Of a stretch of 64,000 bases of DNA, positions 47,501-56,500 are shown piece after piece (position 1 is the first letter of the stretch; each line of letters begins with the position of its first letter). Source of the DNA: Rhinopomastus cyanomelas (taxonomy: Eukaryota; Chordata; Aves; Bucerotiformes; Rhinopomastidae); contig VXBP01002796.1 of the NCBI GenBank assembly GCA_013400115.1, positions 1-64,000 on the forward strand, read 5' to 3'. The notes under the pieces are model-generated. The model searched no databases. It was not told where the DNA came from and worked only from the letters and a program-made list of their open reading frames with translations. Made by a program: the position numbers and the translations under genes.

Positions 47501-50500
47501 ACCAGTAAGACGATGAGATTCACAAAACTGATTCTACAGATCATAAAACATTCCACCTTGCTCATTCTATGCATTAACATGCAGATGCCATGTTTGAAGC
47601 AGGCGAATACATCAGCATTAATGGCAACTGCAAAACAGAACAGAACTGTAGCACAGCAAAACTTCTTTTTCCATTAACTGTAAATACTGATAAATTCCAT
47701 TTTTGTCCTGCCACTACGAATTTACACACTTTGAAACATGTAGAAGTACGAATGGATAATCCTAATGTTTGACAACAGTTAAAATCTTCTTACCTTCCAT
47801 CTCTGTCCCAGTCATACACTTCTACTTTAATTGTCCTAAAAACACAAAGCAAAACCACGACTCTGTTAAAATACTTATTAAAATGATCAAGGTAGCCTTT
47901 AATACTTCTGTTTGAACAGCACATCGATGTATCAAATGCACCAAGTCCAGAGGGCAGAATTTTCCAGTCATTTCTCACGGGGCAGAAAATAGCAAGTCCT
48001 TCAGGTTACCCAACATATCTTAGCATCACAGAACACTGGGGATTGGAAGGGACCTCAAAGATCATCTAGCCCAATCCCCCTTCCACAGCAGGACCACCTA
48101 GACCAAGTCGCGCAGGAACATAACCAGGCAAGTTTTCAATGTCTCCAGAGAAATAAGAACACAGCAGAAGCTAAGGAAACCGTTAAACACATTGGAAATG
48201 TGACCAATGTATTTTTACTAGCTGATGCTCTGAATTTTATGGGTTTTTTTACTAAATGATTCTTTGAACATTAAAGTTGATCAAAGTTTTTAAGAACTTC
48301 AAGAAACTGGAACGTCTTGTGAAGGTTTCTTTGGTGCAATGCTATTATCAGGAAAAGGGTATCAACTGTGAGGTAATAACATCTTACAGAAAAAAGTAAT
48401 ATATACATGTTTGAGACAGTGTGCAGAGCTTGAGGAGGCCTTTTGTGAAACAAAATTAGTAACCAGCAAAGCACAGAATAAAAGCCACCGTCACAATACA
48501 AAGCAAAGTACCTCTAAAGCAGAAATGAATTATCATCTGTATATATTTCAGTCCTTAAATGAAAATAACTACTCCAGAACACAATAAAACTTCAATTTAT
48601 TGAAGAGTATGGATCTCTTTCAAACATCATGGAGTGGTGAAAAATGAAAACTGAGAGATACACCCAAGATTTTGTGACAGCTCTGTCTGTGGCTGCAGAG
48701 AAAAGAATCTGCTGTTCCTTAAAGACTGCATTTTTCCACTCTTGAACCCTACCCTGGACATCAGCAGAGGAGGCTGCTTGGCTAACTGACCTCTGCAGCC
48801 AACAGGATAGTTGTTTAGCTCTGTTACCAGATTATACTAGACATCTGTCAGATCATACAACTTAACCATGATGCATTCCTGCCCAGTCTGAAATGGGTCA
48901 GGCAGACTGTGGAGGGCATGGGGAGAAAGGACACAGAGGCACTGGCCCAATTGCCCTGGGCACTCTGAGAATACTGACCCTCCTCTTAGTGAGTCAGGAG
49001 CTAGTGGGCAAGCCGGGTGAAGAAAGACTGCCAGCACAGCAGCACTCAGTGCAAACACTTTTTCAGCAAGAGAGCTAATTAGGATTTATTTCATTTCAAT
49101 CAGAACTGAAAGCCAGGCTAGTGCATTACGACACCCCCAGAACGCGATCGTTACACTCCCAGGTTACAAACTCTGTCACTATTAAGAGCGACAGGACACA
49201 CTAGCAAGATGAGATTGACGTGAGGTTTAGTGGACCTTAGTTTTGAACAGTCTTACAAATCAGCGTTCAAAGATTTTCATTGAAGAAACTCCTATTATTA
49301 AAATTCTGGTGATAAAAATAGATTCTTAAGGTTACCAAGATAAAACAGAGAAGGATCTTCAGACACGCATCTTCAATAAGAGCAATTCTTCCTCGAATAA
49401 AGCTCTGCTATCCTGAAATTTACTTTATATTAAAGAGATTGATGACAGACCCTGCGTTTTACCTATTTTGCATTACATGCAAGATATTAAAAGGCTTTTT
49501 AAACCCTCACATACTGACATTTTACCTTAAAGGACACCACTTAGAGAATGGGCTTCCTGTTTGAGTTTGGAAGCATCTTTAAATTTAAATAAATCAAGGT
49601 TAGGGAATGTTGAGGCTTAGGATATGTCTGTATTAAATTTTTTATGCAGAAGATAGCTGTGTGCAAGAGCTATTGGCAAGGCCATATTAATAGAAAGAAG
49701 AGAACAAAAATATTAGAGATGCTAACTGCTGCTACTGCCACTAAATCCCATCCTCAGGATGGCTGAAAACACATTGAATGATTATACAGTTGGAGAAAAA
49801 ACAAGCAAATCCTGGACTCTTCCCAATGAATAAATGGACAGAGCTCTCACAGAAGCGTAAACTAACTGAACACTGATGCTCTTAAAAAACCAGAACGAAT
49901 GTTTATGATGATATAGTCTTACTAATGACATTATTTGCACTGCTCACATCTACCACAGAACCTAGAGCACCAATATTTGATCCATGAAACTATCACTAAC
50001 TGCAAGAGACTTTTGATGTTTGTGTTGTTATCTAATACCACGCTGAGCCTAAACAGCCACCGAACTTCCAACGCTTGTTTTCTGGACCATCAGTAAATCC
50101 TAATTTGACTTAACCTGACAGACAACAAGCATTTCTTAATTTGAACCACGATTGTTGTAGGCAGGACTATGAAGTCATAGGATCGTAGGATGTTAGGGGT
50201 TGGAAGGGTCCCATGGAGCCTTTTATTTCTAAGGCATTCACTGAGCACAGTGCAGAGGAGGGCAGTGAAGCTGGTGAAGGGCTTGGAGAATAAATCTTAC
50301 AAAGAGCAACTGACTGAGCTTGGGGCTGTTTAGTTTGAAGAAGAGGAGGCTGAGTGGAGACCTCACCGCTGTCTACAAGTATCTGAAGGGATGCTGTAGA
50401 GAGGTTGGTGCTGGTCATTTCTCACAGGTAATTAGCGATAGAACAAATGGCTTCAAACTGCAGCAGGGCAGGTTTAGACTGGACATTAGGAAAATGTCTT

Positions 50501-53500
50501 TCACAGAAAGAGTAGTCAGACATTGGAATAGGCTGTTTAGAGGTCATTTAGATGTAGTGTTGGGGATATGGTTTAGGGATGAACTTTGTAGAGTTCTTTA
50601 CTTTGTAGAGTAGGGTTAGTGGTTGGACTTGATGATCCCAAGGGTCTTTTCCAACCTGAATGATCATGTTGAAAGCACTGAAAGTAGAATGAATATGAGA
50701 AAACACAGAATCTTGAGGCGTGCTATTGTACTTTTGAATTCTCTTTTGGAATGCTGGAGTCATTTCAAAATGGTTTTAATTATTATGAAAATCTTTTTTC
50801 TTTAATTTGGTAACTTACAGAGACTAGCTTAATGAGTGCTATTTTGCTTTTGCATTATGCACATGAATGCACGTTTGAGTTAAAAATTCAATTGGATTAG
50901 GATGTACTTATGAAACGGCTGCATTCTTATTGCATCTAATTGAAAGGGTAACCAACACGGTTGATGACTCCACCAAGTACTTCACAATGTAGAAGAACTT
51001 TTTTTCCTTTAATTTGAAAGAGGATGGCACTGAGTACTGCAAGAATATCAGATCAAATAAAATTATTAAGATTTGGTAGGAAAGAGCAGAGATGGCCTCT
51101 CCCCTCCCTGCCCCTTCAAATGATAAAAAACCTACTACTTTTCTAGGGGAAAAAAAAAGAGAAGCCATTTAGCTTTTGACATTTAATAAGCAGCTTATAA
51201 AGACAAAGTCTTAAGTTTATTACTGCGGAAGTATTCCGTTTAGCTTAATGGACATGAGCACTTCTGACTCTCCTGCTTCTTCGTAGTGACTACTGAGATT
51301 CAGTCAGTTGATTCAAGAGTCGTTTTGTTTATTCACTGGCATTCATTAGCTACTGAATCACAATTTCAAGGAAGGGTTCTCCAGAAGACTCTGCATTCAC
51401 GGTAACCACCAATAATGATTTTAATGTACATGTTTCACTGAATAATTAAGCCTGATAAATGAAAAATAGACTCATGAGATGTCAAAATCATGCAATGCTG
51501 CAATGTCAAGTGTACATGGACAGATGGTAATTGTGTACATAGAAGCTGAAAAAAAAAATGGAGGTAAAGAAGTAACTACTTGAACTTGAAATTAAAGATT
51601 GTTTCAAAGACATACACGGGAAAATTATCAATCTGAGCAATATCGTACTTGATTCCCCTACATGCACCAATACATTTCAATAAAGGATTTGGCTTCTGCA
51701 GATGGAGACATGAGTTCTCGTTTAGAAGAGCACAACACTAAACCTCTTTATGTTTTAATTAATAAGCAGGAATGCCTCAGGATACGACCATAACAATCTC
51801 AATAAACCAGAAAGGACCTTCAGGGCTTACAAGGCATTCTAACAGGATTTTTGACCTTTTCCCTTTGAAATAGCTACACAAGTACATTTTGCATCTCTTC
51901 TACTTTTCACACATTCTGTGTAAATTTGGATTGAATCTTAGCACATAGAATCATAGAATCATTAGGGATTGGAAGGGAGCTCGAAAGATCATCTAGTCCA
52001 ATGCCCCTGCCACAGCAGGATCACCTAGACCAAGTCACACAGGAACACCTATTCATCTATGTACTATATTCAGTTCATATATTACACATTATTCTAGTCT
52101 TCATATAATTCCTTCATGATTTTAAACTAAATATTACCCTTAAAGTGTTAACTAACTGATAAATCTGTACTTCCTCAAGATCTCACCAAAATCATTCTAA
52201 TAACCCAGAATTCAGGTAGCTGAAACAGATAAACCACCAGACATTTGACTGGGTACTTAACAGTAGCACCAAGATCTAAATGCATTTTAAAAACGAGAAT
52301 GGTTCCAAATACAGAAAGAAGTCATCAACAGTGAGTTAAACAGTTTTCATGTTGATATTGTTAGAAAGTAACATGTCCATTGTTTAAGGATTCACAAAAG
52401 CCACAAAGATGATGAAGGGAGTGGAATGTCTTCCTTATGAGGAAAGGCTGAGGGAGCTGGGTCTCTTGAACTTGGAGAAAAGGAGACTGAGGGATGACCT
52501 CATTAATGTTTATAAATATACAAAGGGTTGGTGTCAGGAGGATGGAAGCAAGCTCTTCTCAGTATCATCTAATGACAGGACAAGGGGCAATGGGTGTAAG
52601 CTGGAAGATAGGAGGTTCCACATAAATATGAATAGAAACTTCTTCACAGTAATAGTGACAGAGCACTGAAATGGGCTGCTCAGGGCAGTTGTGGAGTCTC
52701 CTTCTCTGGAGATGTTGAAAACCGCCTGGATATGTTCCTGTGCAACTTGGTCTAGATGATCTTGGTGTGTCAGGGGGATTGGACTAGATGATCTTTCGAG
52801 GTCTCTTCCAATCCCTAATGTTCTGTGGTTATAAGTATTCATTGTTCCTCACCACAATCATTTTGCTTGTTATTACTGGTAAAGTATTGCTTGAAAACAA
52901 GGTAATACTATTAGTATGTTTTTCAAAGATAGACCATTTTGAACAGAATTGCTGCATACTTCAAATCTAAAGAAGATTATGATTACTTCTTTGTTTCTCA
53001 TCTACTTACCTATGTATTTGAAAGGCTTTCCTTTAGTATATTATATTAAATATATTTTACTCAATTTAATCATCATTAGGGTTGGAAGAGACCTACAAGA
53101 CCATCCAGTCCAACTGTCAACCCACCCTAACATGCCTTGTCCAAGGCCACATCTACTTGTTTTTTTAACACTTCTGGGATGGCAACTCCACCACCTCTCT
53201 GGGCAACCTGCTCCAATACTTGTCCACTCTTTCACTGAAGAATTTTTCCTAGTGTCTAATCTAAACCTTCCCCGGTACAACTTGAGGCCATTTCCTCTTG
53301 TTCTATCATTAGTGACTTGAGAGAAAAGAGATCGACCGCTACCTCTCTACAAACTCCTTTTATGCAGTTGTAGATAGCCATAAGGTTTACCCCATAAGGT
53401 TTACCCCTCAAACTCCATTTCTTCAGGCTAAAAAACAGTTTAGTGAGCGGTTCCCTCAGCTGCTCCTCATAAGATCTGTCCTTCAGGTCCTTCATGGGCT

Positions 53501-56500
53501 TTGCTGCCCTTCTTTGGACACTCCAATGTAATGAATGGTTTTCAACATACATGATCCACTCAAAATGCTGATTAAATAACTGACATAACATCAGAAACTG
53601 CATTGAAATGAAAAACTTACATGTAAAAGAACACATGAATTAGGAGGGGGAAAATCACATCTGCCAACAAGGCTGAAGCTGTGCCTTACCGGTCATAGTC
53701 TCCGTTACACAGTGCTCTGACTGAAATCTTGAATGCCTGCCACACTGGGTTTAACGTGTTTTTCACGACTTCCGTTTTGTGACAGATTGTAAAGCTGTAA
53801 TAAAGAAGATAAAACCTGAATGTATTTGCTTTTATACTTCCTGTCATCAAACACACAATCCAAGCTGTTGTAATCTGCGTTCACTCGCGCAATGTCCACA
53901 TAAAATGTGAGATAAGAAGAAAAGACATCAGTGAAATCAGAGAGGAAGGTGGACTGAAGAGGACAGACCTGTTTGAGAGAAATTACAGACCAGGGTGCTA
54001 AACAACTCTAAACCTAAAATGCTTTTAGCCACAACTTTGATAGAAATTACAACCATTCGCTGAGTTACTTCGGGCAAGAGTGGCCTCCATCCCACTTGTT
54101 TCAATTGGCCTGGTACAATCAGGAACAAGTCACAGATCCAGAAAAAAAGTGATCAGATAATGATGTGACTCTTGCTGAGCCAAGGGCCTTCTGATTCTTG
54201 CTTCTCTTTTTAAACGACTTTTTAACCAGCGCTACCTCCAGTAAAACATACAAGCCTCTGTGAGATGCCATGGCCACCTCCTCTCAGCTGAAACACAAGG
54301 AGTTGTTGTAATGCATTCTGCTTTTTCTAAATAATATGGAATCAAAACATTTATTTTGAATCCTCATCTCAGGGACTGAATTGTTCAAAAGGAAACAGAA
54401 AGCAACGTTACTGCTGAGACCACTAAACCACTACTGGAATTCTACACACAAATATAACTGAAGTTCTCTGTCCAGGAAGTATCTTCCTTACCGTCCAAAA
54501 GTTATCTCGGTTATGATTCAGAAAGTAATAAAATTAAACATTTTTACTGCAAGTAACTTTCACATTTATCTCTGTATTTATCACACATTTAACTCTTCGA
54601 ACACTGAGCTGCAGTGTTTGATTATCTGATACATTGACCTTATTCCTATACTGCTTGATATATTTCAATCCAATAAACATTATAAAAGAAATACAGCTTA
54701 ATCTGACAAATATTAAATACAGATTAAGCTGATAAATCTAAAAAAATAGAGAGCTACTCTACTCTCTGTACATAATAAATACGTTGCCTACTGTTTAGCA
54801 GCAGAAATACTTAGAGGCATCTACCTGCCGTCTTCATTGCTTCGATGAAATACAAGGAAAGGGTCAGATTTTCCAAAGAAGTCCTTCTTGTCCAGCTTGT
54901 TTGCACAAAACTGCATTAAAACTGCATCCTGAAATTGGTAATACAGATAAATTAGAGTATGGAGTTTATTGGACCAAAATACAAAAGCAAAAATAATTTA
55001 CTAGTAACTAATAACAATTCCTGTAAAACAGAAAACAAAATACACAGGAGCAACTGCCTTCTAGAGATTAAGGATCCAGCAACATCCTCATAGTGCAGTT
55101 TGAACTGTTTGAGCCAAGAATTCGTTTGCAGTGGGACGCAGAGAAAGGGTGAGTTTCTGTGCGAGGTGCCTCAGGATTTTCCCACTGTCCTCTGACATCT
55201 GAAGCTGCTTTCTGAGGGAAGTAGATGCACAGACAAGGAACATACATTGGAATTAAAACTCTGGTGAGACATGACTGAGCCTCACTACTCATTTCAGCGA
55301 CCTGCAGTTCCAGACAAATGGAAACTTAACCTAAATCCAGATTTAAAACAGACAAATGACTCAGAAAAGACCTTGTATCTCATAATCTTCTATGCCTTGG
55401 TCTTTACTGGTGAGGTCAGACCAGAAAATCTCCCAAGGTCTCCTCCAATCTCAGTAATTAAATGATTTTAAAAATTTTTGCAAATCTGAATAAAGTTATA
55501 GAAGCTTGGGAAAAAAATTCAGAAGACCACAAAAGTATTGATCTAAATACTGAATAATCTTAGGCAGGAAAATATCAGAGAAACTGTGTGGCAGCTGTGA
55601 AGACAGAGCAAGAGATTGTGTGAGACATGTTCTCCTTCCCCCTCTACTCTGCCCTGATGAGACCACATCTAGAATATTGTGTCCAGTTCTGGGCCCCTCA
55701 GTTCAGAAAAGCAGCAGAACTGCTGGAGACAGTCCAGCCAGAGCAGCAACTGAGTTTGGTGGAACATGTCCCTGATGAGGAAAGAGTGAGGGAGCTGGAT
55801 TTCTTTAGCTTGAACAAAGGAGACTGGGATGTGACCTCATTAGTGTTAATAAATGTGTGAAGGGTGGGTGTTAGGAGGATGGAGCCAGGCTCTGCTCAAT
55901 GTCATCTAACGATAGGACAAGAGGCAATGGGTGTAAGCTGGAACAGAGGAGGTTCCACATCAATATGAGAAGGAACTTCTTCCCAGTGAGGGTGACAGAG
56001 CACTGGAACAGACTGTCCAGAGGGATAGTGGAGTCTCCTTCTCTGGAGATGTTTAAAACCTGCCTGGATGTGTTCCTGTGCGACTTGATCTAGGTGGTCC
56101 TATTCTGGCAGGAGGATTGGACTAGATGATCTTTCGAGGTCTTTTCCAATTCCTCATGTTCTGTGATTCTATATGAGAATGTGCACATGAAAGAGCACAA
56201 CAGTGAACACAATACGGAGAGAGACTGACTCCCAAATGCTTTGCAAGCTCCCTTCAGTGAATCTGAATTAGTCATTGCCTATGTAAAATTTGTATGGGGT
56301 GGATTGGAAGGAATATGAAAGCCTTGGAAGGCACCAATATTTGTCTTCATTATAAGGGAAAGATTATGAATTCTTATTATGAACTTTATGACACATTTAT
56401 GACTACTGAATAGTTTATTACAACTGGGATGCAAATGTCTTGGAAGATAAACCCTGAATATCAGGAAAAAATTGTCTTCAGTCTCTTAAAGTTGTCAGTA